A DNA stretch of 64,000 nt, from positions 33,027,986 through 33,091,985 of the forward strand of contig NC_135355.1 in NCBI RefSeq assembly GCF_051622035.1. Reading direction: 5' to 3'. The position numbers were made by a program, and so were the translations under genes. The notes beneath the pieces were generated by a model. It was not told the origin of the DNA and did not search any database. It worked only from the letters and a program-made list of their open reading frames with translations. Shown here in pieces: positions 1 through 10,359 of the stretch. Position 1 is the first letter of the stretch. Each line of letters starts with the position of its first letter. This DNA is from Arctopsyche grandis (lineage: Eukaryota; Arthropoda; Insecta; Trichoptera; Hydropsychidae).

Positions 1-1
1 C

Positions 2-766
2 GATATAGTTTTAGTAGCTCGTGATTCAGCTGACCTACTTATCAGACTAACACAGCTGGACAGGGAAAGTAGAAAAGTAGGATTAAAAATTAACGTAGAT
101 AAGACTAAACTAATGTTCAATAGTTATTGCATGCCTGATAGCATCCCCTTAGATGATAAACCAGTAGAAGTAGTAAATAATTATTTATATTTAGGTCAAA
201 TAATTGACATGTCTGGTAGTAAAAATGAAGAGATAAAGAGACGTATGAAATTAGGGTGGAGTGCATTTGGACGGATGAATGCTGTTTTTCAATCAAAAAT
301 GCCACTCTGCCTGAAGAAAAGGATCTTTGATCAATGCGTTTTGCCAGTGATGACGTATGGATGTGAAACTTGGACACTGAACGCCAAGATGCAAAATAAA
401 ATCCAATGCACTCAAAGAAGTATGGAACGCTGTATGCTTGGCATAACGAGGAAAGACAGGAAGCGGAACACGTGGGTGAGAAATATGACAAGGGTAGTGG
501 ACATAGTGGATAGAGTGAAGAGATTGAAATGGCAATGGGCGGGTCACGTAGCTAGGAGGATGGACGAAAGGTGGACAAAAGAAGTGCTTGAATGGTACCC
601 GAGAGAAGGCAAAAGAGTAAAAGGAAGACCGCAAGGAAGATGGGTGAACGAAATTAGGAAAATGTGCGGAATGAGATGGATGAGTGTTGCGCAAAACAGA
701 GACGAGTGGAAGCGTGTTGGAGAGGCCTTCATCCAGCAGTGGATGGCGAATGGCTGTAAATTATGA
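2..766 (+). CDS. RTE-like LINE, 3' part of endonuclease-reverse transcriptase ORF (5' end outside window)
   Basis: The frame is open from base 2, so the entry is a partial ORF rather than one starting at the ATG at 113. It begins with DIVLVA, the residues that normally follow the catalytic FADD box of reverse transcriptases; the aspartates themselves lie just outside the window. It continues through the thumb (KINVDKTK, YLYLGQII), the PVMTYGCETW motif and a C-terminal region with WQWAGHVARR, KRVKGRPQGRW and a final IQQWMA. These are hallmarks of the RTE-like 'endonuclease-reverse transcriptase' proteins common in arthropods. The protein would copy its own RNA at a nicked target. The ORF is intact within the window and stops just before an ATG-repeat tail, as expected of RTE elements. 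Several decayed relatives lie at 17300, 19420, 33119 and 42557. Class is confident; clade is inferred from motifs. Confidence 0.85.
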   Translation, partial: DIVLVARDSADLLIRLTQLDRESRKVGLKINVDKTKLMFNSYCMPDSIPLDDKPVEVVNNYLYLGQIIDMSGSKNEEIKRRMKLGWSAFGRMNAVFQSKMPLCLKKRIFDQCVLPVMTYGCETWTLNAKMQNKIQCTQRSMERCMLGITRKDRKRNTWVRNMTRVVDIVDRVKRLKWQWAGHVARRMDERWTKEVLEWYPREGKRVKGRPQGRWVNEIRKMCGMRWMSVAQNRDEWKRVGEAFIQQWMANGCKL

Positions 767-823
767 TGATGATGATGATATATATATATATATACATATA
801 TAGCTAACTACATATATACATAT
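763..823 (+). repeat. RTE-type 3' microsatellite tail (ATG)n followed by (TA)n
   Basis: Directly after the stop codon of the RTE-like ORF come five to six ATG/GAT units and then TA repeats. RTE elements characteristically end in short tandem repeats rather than poly(A), so this marks the 3' end of that element. Confidence 0.7.
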
Positions 824-875
824 ATTGCACACTACATACATATATACATATGTATATATGTATGTAGTGTGCAAT
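824..875. repeat. Perfect 52-bp palindrome
   Basis: The two 26-base halves are exact reverse complements. The outer arm reads ATTGCACACTACATACATA and the centre is ACATATGT. There is no spacer, so single-stranded DNA or RNA would fold into a complete hairpin. It starts right after the RTE tail. It may be a fold-back element or the product of template switching. Confidence 0.9.
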
Positions 876-879
876 TAAT

Positions 880-1215
880 AAAGGTAATTGAAAATGATCG
901 ATACATTTCGATTCGGTGTACAGTTTGAACAATTGACGATCGTAGCGCAGTTTTATCGGGCCGTAAACGTCCGTTTCGGGTAATAACCGAGACTGTCGGG
1001 AAGAGTCCCGGAACGCTCGTAGACACTTGCTCTACGGCAGTAAAAAGCTCAACTGGAAAGCTTCGGCAATATCCCGGCTGTGAAACTGACTGGTGCAAAT
1101 TCCGAAGGCGCGGATAAATGCGACGTAAAGTGCTCCAGAGGCGGAGATAAACAACCGCATCGTCATATCGTTTACGGGAACCTCCCACGGACAGACCACC
1201 GAATTTTACCATTCA
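880..1215 (-). other. GC-balanced unique block, possible exon or regulatory sequence
   Basis: This block is clearly less AT-rich than its surroundings and has no copy elsewhere in the window. A minus-strand frame is open for 126 codons (832-1212) but the protein shows no family motif I recognise and part of it reads the palindrome. It could be a conserved non-coding element, an exon, or an old insertion. Function unknown. Confidence 0.25.
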
Positions 1216-1247
1216 TCTGTATGTTTGTATGTACATATACATACATA

Positions 1248-1860
1248 CATAAAATAAAATTATATCGCGCGCTCATATTACCATTATTAACCTATGTTTC
1301 ACCTGTATGGAATAACGCCTCGAATACTAACCTTTCCAAGCTCCAAGTAATACAAAATAAATCCCTAAAAATAATTTATAATACACCCATATATACTAAC
1401 CTGAAAAAACTGCATGCCATATATAATATTCCGTTTGTTACAGACATTACTAACAAACTAACCAGTAGATTCTATGACAGAATCACTAATAACCATACTA
1501 ACACACTTGTGAAGAGTCTCGGTGATTACAACAAAATGTCTATACCCTTCAGGTATAAGCACAGATTACCTAAACACAATCTGCTTTAGGTCATCGACTT
1601 AAGTGAGTCTTTAATTAATATTATGTATTAGATGTATTATGAACATTTATAAGGATTGTAAATAGGTTTTTGAGCTCTTTTTCCTATTATGCTTTAGATT
1701 AACATTAGAATAATATAATACTGTGATTACTAACCAAATTTAATTAAATTGTAAAATAGAAAATGATCAGTAGATCAGTAGCTATTAAAATAGATATAAG
1801 ATGTATTGTGAACATAATTTCGTAATAATAAAAAGCATTTAAAAATCAAAATCAAAAATA
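1248..1860 (+). mobile_element. 5'-truncated Jockey copy (ORF2 C-terminus plus 3'UTR)
   Basis: The sequence matches the full Jockey element at 12706-17024 nearly base for base from its position 16417 to the end. It has the last ~112 codons of ORF2 (IKLYRALILPLLTY to RLPKHNLL, stop at 1587-1589), then the whole 3'UTR ending AAAAAGCATTTAAAAATC and A-rich sequence. The break point inside ORF2 is the usual result of incomplete reverse transcription. Only a few differences from the full element are visible, so insertion was fairly recent. Target duplications cannot be told apart from the surrounding ATAC repeats. Confidence 0.92.
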
Positions 1861-2033
1861 CATACGCATTTGTATGTATACGCATGATGGTATGTTCTTT
1901 TGAATTCATAGTTTCGACCCCCTTTCCTCTTGGCGGGGGTGATGACGAATCGATATCGGGCAACCGTGTACTGTGATATGTTTTTTTTTATTTTATTTTA
2001 TTTTACATAGATATGTATGTACATATGTATATA

Positions 2034-2275
2034 CAGGCGCGGCTCGTGCATAGGAGCTGCGGCGCTGCAGCACCCCCAGAAAAAATACAAAACGAACACA
2101 TTTGTATACATTTACAACTTGTGAATATAATTTAAATAAGAATGATTAGCTATTTGACATAATCATTATTAATAAGTATGTCAAATATATCTAAATAAAA
2201 GTTGTAAATGCGATTTTTTTGTAATTTTTCTCGGGGTGCTGCAGCGCCGCAGTTCCTATGCACGAGCCGCGCCTG
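2034..2275. mobile_element. MITE with ~43-bp terminal inverted repeats
   Basis: The ends begin CAGGCGCGGCTCGTGCATAG and continue to GCAGCACCCC; the right end is its reverse complement with one visible mismatch in 43 bases. The 155-base interior is AT-rich and non-coding. CAG...CTG ends with a GGCTCGTG motif resemble hAT-type elements, and a similar GGCGGCTCGTG start is seen at 59334. I cannot see a clean 8-bp target duplication because the flanks are ATAC repeats. Non-autonomous. Confidence 0.85.
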
Positions 2276-2294
2276 CATACATACATACATATGT

Positions 2295-2548
2295 ATATAC
2301 CAGAAAGGCCTAGCAGGTAAACCCAATGCGCTTTCCTAGACAATTAATTACACACATTGCATTTATAACATAAATCGCTGTACTTCAAGAGGCTAAAGAA
2401 CACAAAATTAACAATTAATTAATTAACATCTATGGATTTAGACTTGTACATAAATTTTTACATATTGTACATAAATCAAATTCAGATATTTGTGATATGG
2501 CGAGTAAGATGGTTTTTGCCAATTTTTCCAAAACTTTACGCAATTATA
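2295..2548 (-). mobile_element. SINE fragment (3' half), tRNA-SINE superfamily
   Basis: Read on the minus strand it has the SINE body (GGATTTAGACTTG, ATCTCTATG-like and TGCATTTG segments) and the 3' hairpin at 2300-2339 (CTAGGAAAGC with GGCCTTTCTGG). The tRNA head is missing. It abuts the tail of a minus-strand LINE at 2553. Confidence 0.75.
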
Positions 2549-2579
2549 GATATTTATTTATTTATTTATTCTAAACAGA

Positions 2580-2619
2580 CCATTGTGGCATAACAGGGAT
2601 TCCTAAAGCGCCACAATGG
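2580..2619 (-). other. LINE-H 3' terminal hairpin
   Basis: The stem is CCATTGTGGC paired with GCCACAATGG (10 bp, perfect). The loop side carries GCGCTTTAGG and CCTGTTAT. It sits immediately before the TAAA-repeat tail. This is probably the RNA structure recognised by the element's reverse transcriptase, inferred from known stringent-type LINEs. Confidence 0.8.
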
Positions 2620-2870
2620 TCAAAAAATATAACACAAAAACAAAATAACAATTAAACATAAACATAAATACATCCATACATAAACATAAAAAATAGCATT
2701 TAATAATAACAGATAAAGTAAAAATGTCAAATAAAATATAGCATAAGGAATGCCTTGCACCTACAGCCAGTTTCAATAAATATGTAAGAAACAACTACAA
2801 ATACAAAACATCCCTGTAAGGCCCAAATGGAAGAGAGTTAATCAAAATTTCACTCATAAATCACAATCAA

Positions 2871-3662
2871 TCATGAAAACAATGATGAGCGCAGACTACC
2901 AGATAAATGGGCTAGAGTAATTTCCGACAATTTACGCTCACTAAGGTGGAAAATATCACATTCAGTCTCGGCAGCAACGATTTCATTAAGAAGTCGGATA
3001 GCTCTTGGAATAGGAGCCATTCGAAAAAGGACTGTGCGGGCAGGAGGTACAGCCAGCAAATGATGATGTCTACCACGCACATAGTGATTAGGTACATAAA
3101 GTCCCAACTGCTCCAGCAACAACGGGCATGACGTATTACCACGTAAGAGCAGGAGAACGAAACGAATTAATGAGAAGTTTCTCCGAAGTTCAAGGGAATT
3201 ATACCCAAGCATGCCCAAAAGGAAAGGAGTGGGGTAGAGATATGGGTAATACCCATATTCTTTCCTATATAGGAAACGAAGAAATGCTTTTTACACTTTC
3301 TCAATCATCAGAGAGTAATTTGCTTCATGCGGATTCCACACAATCGCATTATACTCTAGCTTACTTCTCACAAGCGAATTGAAAAGCAAGCGAGAAGACA
3401 AAGGATTGGAGAATAATCTTGTATATCTCAAAACAAATCCAAGTCGACGAAAGGAAACGTCAGCGACTTTCTTGATATGGTTGTGAAAGGTGAGCTGAGG
3501 ATGAAAAGTGATACCCAAATCGACAATAGATTCCACACGCTTCAACAAGACGGATCTAATGGAATATCCGTGACAATAGAGCGAATGTGCACGTCCATAG
3601 CTCATAATTGCACATTTGTTTAAATTAAGATATAAGATACACTTGTATGATTTATATATCAT
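2871..3662 (-). pseudogene. LINE-H reverse transcriptase C-terminal region, frame-disrupted
   Basis: The coding remains lie in two frames. 3291-3662 encodes the RT thumb and following region (CAIMSYGRAHS, VESIVDLGITFHPQLTFHNHI, then LEYNAIVWNP). 2871-3218 encodes the C-terminal end (ARTVLFRMAPIPRAIRLLNE, ECDIFHLSERKLSEI). The frame changes or stops between 3218 and 3291. The equivalent C-terminal stretch appears on the plus strand at 26308-26485, which confirms it as part of a repeated element and not a host gene. Reading-frame loss means this copy cannot make a working enzyme. The RT nature rests on the NLNKCAIMSYG / LGITF pattern; clade is not assigned. Confidence 0.8.
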
Positions 3663-3734
3663 CCGAGAAAGAACTCTTCAAGGAATACATACTATAAAAG
3701 TCAATATAAATATACGTTGATCATATGTATGTGA

Positions 3735-3925
3735 TATTTTATTTTACATAGATATATACCAGGAAGGCAACAGGTAAACAACAATGCACCTTCCTGGCCA
3801 ATTACAAATATTGCAGAATTTTTAAGAACATAAATCTCCGAATTTCAAGATACTGAAAAATTCGAATGTAACGAGACGTCTATCTGTGGATTTAAACTTC
3901 ATAAATCGTATTCAATACTATTTTT
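3735..3925 (-). mobile_element. SINE fragment (3' part) with terminal hairpin
   Basis: The minus strand ends in a hairpin (3759-3797, stem CCAGGAAGG with CCTTCCTGG) followed by a TAAAATAAAA tail. The body matches other SINE copies. No tRNA head or central domain is seen, so this is a truncated copy. Confidence 0.75.
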
Positions 3926-3929
3926 ATTA

Positions 3930-5320
3930 TTATGTTATTGATCTGAACGACCTGTGGAATCGTACTAGAAAATTCCACTTCCACTAAAGGTAATAAAAAT
4001 AAGAGGTAAAGGATCCAAAGACTCAAAAGAGTTCGTAGTTAAACGCAAGTACAGGAAAAAGAGGTATTGATAAATAAAAGAAGATGAAAACTCGTATACG
4101 GCGGATGAAAACCCTGCTGGCTTAGTTTCACAGTGCGGGATTAGTGCAGAATCCTCAGACCTCTCGCCTCAGAGATCAAGTTCATTATTATGGTTACCAA
4201 CCTCCGAAGAGAAATGGAACAATGGAGGAGAAGGAGAATCTTTTTCCCTCCATGCCGTTTGCCGTTGTCAAGATCTCAAACGTCACTGGATGTGTTTCAA
4301 AGATTACTCCTTTAGCCGTTGTGGTCTTTGATAAGACCTCAAATGCGGTCGTTTCTTTTTAGCCGCACCTTGTATTTTACACATTCAATTGTAGCTCAAT
4401 ATGTGTATACCATACCGTGCAAGTGCCTGGGGAAAAAAAATAGGAAAAATTCGAGGCGGGAAGCAAAAATGAGTAAAGTTGTTTCAACGTTTCTCCCCTT
4501 TATCGTTCGCTTTTGATTGCTTTATGAAAAAGGATTCGTGAGAGCATAGACGATGCCAAGAATGAAAAACTTTTCCTTTTCAGCCCGCTGAAACTTTTCA
4601 TTATATTCGAAAATTTGAAAAAGCTCGCCGTATTCAAGGCTGCGGCCGTCTTCGACGATTATTTCCGAGTTACTTACAGCAAATGAAACAAAACGAAGTG
4701 CCAATGTGCAATTGAAATCAACGACAGAATGCAGCTTTTATTTTAATTCGGTATATTTTTCGTAGTTTCGAATTGCACTTTTGTTAGATTGTACGTTTAA
4801 AAGTTGCGATGAAAATTTACAAAAATTTATTTAATATGTAGCTGGGGGAATTCATTATGTAATTATCTTTTGAACCGTTTATTACTATTTGTTTCTGTTA
4901 GATTAGATTTGAATAGAAAAAGTAAAGCAGATTTGAGGTAAACTGTAGTATTGGTTTCACGCAAGTCAGGTGATGCGACTCGCAAGTGATCTGATTGTAA
5001 CTTGTTTATTGTTGATGTTTTTGTACCTATCTAATCAATATCTGGGTGTTAATTTGACCTTTTAAGTGTATGTCAGGATTTTTATTTTTACAAAAGTTTA
5101 CCACTTTCATTATTGCTACCATTACTTTATACATTTGCTTTGTTTCACTTTTTATGGTCGTTAAGACTTCATACAAAATATTATATATATTTTATATATC
5201 TATATTGATGCAATACTGTCCAACGGTCAACTAGTTTTACTGAGCTATTTATTTTTATATTTTTAAACCCAAATCATTATATTAAATATTTTGCGAGATA
5301 TTTCTCGAAATGAAGAAAAG
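3930..5320. other. No gene recognised
   Basis: AT-rich sequence with short chance ORFs only. 4140-4700 is somewhat less AT-rich and unique in the window, but no protein family is recognisable on either strand. Confidence 0.5.
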
Positions 5321-5321
5321 T

Positions 5322-5469
5322 GGAAGTACATAAATAGGTTGTTGAGCTATTTTTCCTATTATGCTGTACATTAGCATTCAAATAATATAGTACTCTTATT
5401 ACAAAAATTAAATAAAATTCTAAAATTGAAAATGATTAATAGATCAGTAGTTATTAAAATAGACATCAA
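5322..5469 (+). mobile_element. Jockey 3'UTR fragment, first part
   Basis: It matches the Jockey 3'UTR (TAAATAGGTTGTTGAGCTATT, TTTTCCTATTATGCT and on to ATTAAAATAGACATC) with moderate divergence. The match stops here and its last ~50 bases reappear at 6091-6142. The copy was split by later insertions that include the solo LTR at 5581. Confidence 0.85.
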
Positions 5470-5576
5470 TTATAGACTTTGTATGTATTATATGTAAGTA
5501 CGCATGTAAGGTTTGTTGGAAACATCGGAAACCAATCAATGTTTCTATGTCAACGATTCAATATGGTTTCGATTTG

Positions 5577-5969
5577 ATATTGTTACGTACGCCACGGATT
5601 GAGCGAATTGCACGTAAACCAACGGATATCTGTTATCGGATTAACTAAGTGCATGCACTTACTTCCAAGGATTATATCTGGACTCTAAATGCATTTAGGC
5701 TAAACAATGACCGTTATTAGTTATTTCTCAGAATCGGTACGGGGAGACCCAATGTCGTGGAAATACATATCCGAATACGTGACTATACAACAGGTAAACA
5801 GATTAGGCGTCCTGAGAGATCTACCCTTTATAAGGCGGTACGTAGGCGATATCATGTCATTCTGGACTGAGCACTGCCAGTGCGTGTATCTCCTTAATCA
5901 TCAATAAATGCTGTGAAACGACTGTTGGCCTTTTACTTGGATCCTCCACCCACCCCTACGCAACAATAT
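5577..5969 (+). mobile_element. Solo LTR 1 (5581-5965) with 4-bp target duplication ATAT
   Basis: The unit starts TGTTACGTAC and ends CTACGCAACA, so it has the TG...CA ends of an LTR. It is flanked by ATAT at 5577-5580 and 5966-5969. It is 385 bp long and holds an AATAAA signal at 5903-5908 about 58 bp before the end. Three relatives on the minus strand (21481, 35019, 35699) also have 4-bp duplications. A 4-bp duplication points to a Ty3/gypsy-type element, and a solo LTR forms by recombination between the two LTRs of a full copy. The short open frame inside is not a gene. Confidence 0.85.
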
Positions 5970-6090
5970 ATATTTTTTTCGATTCAAATAAATTTAATAA
6001 AAAAACAAATTAATATTTACTATTAGATTCTCCATGTTTAAGCTGTTTATATTACACGCTGAGCGAAGCCGGGTAAAACAACTAGTAAGA

Positions 6091-6142
6091 TATATTGTGA
6101 ACATAATTTAGTAATAATAAAAAGCTTTTAAAAATCAAAATT
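6091..6142 (+). mobile_element. Jockey 3'UTR fragment, last part
   Basis: It carries the terminal Jockey sequence ATTGTGAACATAATT, AATAATAAAAAG, TTTAAAAATCAAAAT. It completes the copy that begins at 5322. A short piece of a CTTCGCTCGG-type repeat (about 6055-6080, reversed) lies just before it. Confidence 0.8.
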
Positions 6143-6149
6143 AAAAGAA

Positions 6150-7290
6150 AAGCCAACTTTTTAATTTTTAGTTTGTACTAAGGTTAAATTTAAATACACA
6201 GATATGTATGTATGTACATATATAGAATGAACGTTCAATAGATGAAAATTGTTTTTTAAATGAAATTTTGCAAACCCTTTAGATGCTGTACATCTGTATG
6301 CATGTGTGCATATGTGTATAATATGTAGATGCCACCAGTATCGTTTTAAATTTAGCTTCTGTATAATATAATCGAAAGAGCGAGAATGAAACGCATTCAT
6401 ATATGGGGGAAATATCGATGTTGAAAATGTACAGAGACCGTGTGTTTCGGTGCTTTGGTAGGTACATTTGGCAGTGTCATCGTGTGTATATTGTCAATTT
6501 ATATTCATAACAAAGGTAGGTTGGACGATTTCCGTTAAATTTGGAATGCGCGAGCGACGCCATTGTGCGGATCCCGTCGTTCGTGCAAATTGAACGCCGG
6601 TCGGACGACCAAATGGCGCAGATCCCAATCTCTGCCACCCCCTCTCCTCCCCACCACTCCCAGCTCATTCTCGGTTATTGGGACTTCGATCCTCCCCCCC
6701 ACCCCCCCATTTTATTTTGCACACAAACTGCGCGACTAAAAATACACAAGCCTACTCATGCGAAAAACGTCAATAGTCATCCGTCCGTTCGTACTACGTA
6801 CATAAGTATAATATGTACGTATCGAATACATATGTACATATGTACGTAGAGGACTCGAACTTGCTGCAGGTCAGACTGGAATGAATGCTTAGTTTTGTCT
6901 AGACTTTATTTTTGTTACGATTTTCAAATTGCGCATTTTCGAACTGCTAGTTGTGCTGTAGACCAGGCCTGGGCAAACTTTTTGGATGAAGGGCCACATT
7001 AGAAATTAAAAATGAGTGGCGGGCCGCAAGTAAAATACTATTTTTAGATATACATTATTCATTATCGTGAAAGGAATTAAAACATCATTTTTTTTAAATC
7101 TCATACAAAAAAAAATATTTAATTTGACGAATGAAAATGTTTTACATTATTAACAGTTTTTTAATTTCAGGAGAAAATTTTGTAGTTGAAATTCTTAATT
7201 AGCAGCGTAGGTAGTCATAAAAATCGAATGTACGGCCAGCATCTTCTGACGATCGCATATATCACTATCATCGTTCAGAACAATATGAGT
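6150..7290. other. No gene; one hAT-like terminus near 6964
   Basis: 6480-6740 is GC-richer and unique, with pyrimidine-rich runs on the plus strand, and is a candidate non-coding element. At about 6964, CAGGCCTGGGCAAACTTTTT followed by GGGCCACATT and GCGGGCCGC looks like one end of a hAT-type transposon. I do not find the partner end. Confidence 0.4.
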
Positions 7291-7296
7291 GACCTA

Positions 7297-7637
7297 AATA
7301 TATAAGAGAGATAATGAGAACCTATAGAGCAAATTTCATAAAATATAGAGTGAATTATAGGCGTTTAAACAATTAAAATCTTATATCACCATATCAAGGC
7401 GAACAGGTTGAAGATACGGGACGAACGCTTATTAAACGTCAGGGAGATTTACTTTCCGCGTGTTTAAAACGCGATGTATACGATATTTTATCTCCAACGT
7501 AATGGCAGACGATACATTAACGTGTATTGGTGACCAAAATGAGCAATATGGCAAAGTATGAAAACGATCGGATAAGAGATAAAAATGACCACTGACAAGA
7601 AAGCCTTGTGAAACGTAAAGGAGGTATGTAAAAATGC
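7297..7637 (+). repeat. Dispersed repeat rpt-1, copy 1
   Basis: It runs from AGAGATAATGAGAACCTATA through TTATAGGCGTTTAAAC to CAATATGGCAAAGTATGAAA, ACGATCGGATAAG and GAGGTATGTAAAAAT. Four more copies lie at 12006, 18752, 23912 and 25762. No coding capacity is visible. Class unknown; one copy is nested in another repeat, so it is or was mobile. Confidence 0.8.
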
Positions 7638-7639
7638 TT

Positions 7640-9600
7640 GTAAATTTTCATCTGTGATGCTTGATTGTAAAATTTTTTTATTGATATTCACGACTTAAAA
7701 TGTTTTTTTACATATGTATGTAGGTTGATTAAAAAAATACCAGCATTTTTAGGCCAAATCTCTAAGTTTGTCGAATTTTTCCGTATTAAGGGCGTTGTAA
7801 AATTTTTCAAATTTCATCATGTTTAAATTTGTTTCGGAAACCACCTGTTGAAATTTCAACCGGCACTGAATTTTTTTACATGTGATAAAAATTATAAATT
7901 TTTTAACCAAATATTTTTTAGTGAATCGAATTTTTTTTCATTGCTAGATGTAAAGGCTTAGCCGGGAGTATTATTGTTTACTTTGTACATGCTTAAAATA
8001 GTTGGCGTTGGGCAGCATTCAAAGGGTTAACCAACTCATTAAAAATTTAGGTGAAACATAAATCCTGATTATTTCATTATAGTTTATTTGGATTTTATAT
8101 ATACGTATGTATATGAGCGGTTATATCTGAATGTGGCGGAAGTTCAGTTTTCAGTTCCAAAAACACTATTTATAATTCACAAATTTTTATCACTTCTTTT
8201 AATTCGATATGTCCTGAATCTCGGAAAAGCAGAATAAACGTAATAAACAGGCCACCAGTGTTTTTAAATATTCTTAAACGCAAAACATTACATTTAATAT
8301 TCTGTGAAATATTTCTCAAAATGAGGAAAAGTGGACTTACGCTTTGCATAAATATGACGGCTCATATGTATGTGGTACTTTTTGGTCAAACTGACTTTTA
8401 GAATAAAAGTTTTCACATATATTTTTAAAGTGCTGTTTTGGTGGATGATGTTATTTAATAATAAGAGTCACCGTGAAATGTGACCGAGATTATTTTTATT
8501 TAATTTCGAATGCACAAATACACATATCTGTGTGCAGATACATGTCCCAAAGAGACGCTCGTGTATTTTGCTAACATTTCTAGTGTTTGTGTTTCACTGG
8601 CGAGATTTAATTAACAGGCAAAGGGAAGCAGTGCCGCGGGCTCTCTCGCCAGAGATTGGAAAAGCTTACCGAGAAGAAAATCTTAATTCTTTGCCCACTT
8701 GCAAAGATCTGCACACACTCTGCTCGAATTAAAATACAACGCATTTTTATTTTACACAGTGGCGCTTCGTCGCATTCAATGCATACATGCATATGTATGT
8801 ATGTACATTCATATGTTCGTTAGTTTACACGGCGAGAGGTGGGGTTAAAATTTCGACGTTCGCATAATAAAATAAAAATATTTGCGAAACGCTTCCGCAT
8901 CGAGCTAAGTGCAAATCGGTGTTTCTTCAGGCGGAAAATTATCAAGAAGGCGACGAAATCGCGTTCGGAAAATTCTGTAAATAATGTTGATTTATTTAGA
9001 TTTTATGTTGAAAATGTGATCGGAATAACCGCGACAAAAATACACGGTTTATTATTCGGTATCCCAAGTCTTTTCGTGTCTTTTGTTTTGAATTTATTCT
9101 CAGATATGTATATAAATATCGTCGTATGTACGCAGATATCATTGTAATAATAAACACGTGGAATTGAAATTCGGTCCAAATCCTTTTGACCGATGTTCGT
9201 CCGTGTAAAAGCATGCGGGCGTTGGCTTATCGTTGCCTGTATGTATGTACATACAATATACTATTTGCGTACATATTACGCATATGGAGAATATATTCAG
9301 ATTTTCATCGAAATGTCATAAGTATGTATATGTATACTAATTGGTGTTATTCAAATAATTTTTTTTATATAGATGAGAACGTTTGATTCATTGTACATTT
9401 TGTTGTTGATTTTTGCTATCGCAAGAATTCTATAGCGTAGTTTTTCCGAATAAAACGTGTATTTTATATAAAATCCCTACGTGTATTTGTATCGTCAAAT
9501 TGTTTTCTTGCTTATTTATAATTTATTATTATTATGATATGATCATATATTATTATTATTATTATATCATTATATTATATTAATTTATTTTATCATACAC
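7640..9600. other. No gene recognised
   Basis: AT-rich sequence and short chance ORFs. A segment near 8118-8180 (GCGGAAGTTCAGTTTTCAGT) recurs near 38215, so it is an old repeat. 8530-8740 and 8830-9130 are less AT-rich but show no recognisable protein. Confidence 0.45.
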
Positions 9601-9754
9601 TAGTGGTTTTACCTGGCTTCGCTCGGTATTTGTAATAAAAACGGCTGACGAATCTAATAGTAAACATTTTATTAAATTTATTTGAATAGTTTTATTTTAT
9701 ATAAATTTATTTGAATACTCATTTGTTTTTTTATTAAATCGACTGCCTAGCTAG

Positions 9755-9835
9755 ATAATTTAATGTAACTGTTTTAACAATGAAATCGGATAAATTGGCA
9801 AACTTTGATAGGAAACGATCGACCTGTAGTCACAT
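9755..9835 (-). mobile_element. SINE central-domain fragment
   Basis: The minus strand reads GATCGTTTCCTATCAAAGTT, TTGCCAATTTATCCGATTTC and on toward AACAGTT, the conserved central domain of the SINE superfamily. Neither end is present. A piece of a CTTCGCTCGG repeat lies at about 9605-9640. Confidence 0.65.
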
Positions 9836-9870
9836 ATATATTTATATTTAATATATTTTTTACGATTTCA

Positions 9871-10355
9871 CCATAGTGACATTACAGATTAGCTCCAGAT
9901 CGTCATTATGGCTAATTTATTACAAGACATTGAAAACTCATAATTAACGAGACATCTAAATACATAATTATTACATACATATACATGTAAATCGAAACAA
10001 TACCTGAAATCTATGTTCATATATTACAAACATCGTATAAATACGTTTAATAACATTTTTCATGTTACAATACGAATTTTTATATTCAATAAACAATCAT
10101 AGAGACATTTATGGTGAGAAATCAGGCGAAACCTGACATATAACAATAACTCAAGGTTTGCAACGGAAAATTGGGAAGGAAAAGCCAATTTTACAGGAAC
10201 CGTTTCAATGAAAATCAGAAAAATTGGCAAATTCTGATAAGAAACGATCGACCTCGACAAACCAAGGTCTGGCCAACATCGACTCTAGTGGGAATCGAAC
10301 TCGCGACATTATGCACGAAATAATTCAACCCTCACCACTAGACCACGCTGTTGGT
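9871..10355 (-). mobile_element. tRNA-headed SINE, near full length
   Basis: The minus strand starts with a tRNA-like head: box A TGGTCTAGTGGT (complement of 10334-10345) and box B CGAGTTCGATTCCCAC (complement of about 10288-10303). Then come the central domain (TTATCAGAATTTGCCAATTT, GAAACGGTTCC), the body, and a 3' hairpin at 9871-9911 with stem CCATAATGAC / GTCACTATGG. It would be transcribed by RNA polymerase III and copied by a LINE enzyme in trans. The subfamily is the same as the copy at 30856, which has a different hairpin stem. Confidence 0.85.
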
Positions 10356-10359
10356 AATC

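Larger units (their letters stand above)
2553..3700 (-). mobile_element. LINE-H copy: non-LTR retrotransposon, 5'-truncated
   Basis: Minus-strand order is degraded RT C-terminus, 3'UTR, terminal hairpin (2580-2619) and a TAAATAAA tail at about 2556-2572. The family's other copies in the window are at 26283-26905 and 30210-30400. It belongs to the broad Jockey/I/CR1-like group; I cannot fix the clade. Confidence 0.8.

Noticed and set aside
117..694. Minus-strand frames of 124 and 133 codons
   Set aside because: Both are antisense shadows of the RTE-like ORF; a similar shadow at 33173-33403 has related sequence for the same reason.
832..1212. Minus-strand 126-codon gene
   Set aside because: Part of the frame reads the palindrome and no family motif or splice context is visible.
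1080..1589. 169-codon protein
   Set aside because: The first ~55 codons are unrelated upstream DNA joined by chance to the truncated Jockey ORF2 end.
5707..5907. Open frame inside the LTR, repeated at 35077-35277
   Set aside because: It is repeated only because the solo LTR is repeated; it spans the LTR's AATAAA region and has no protein motif.
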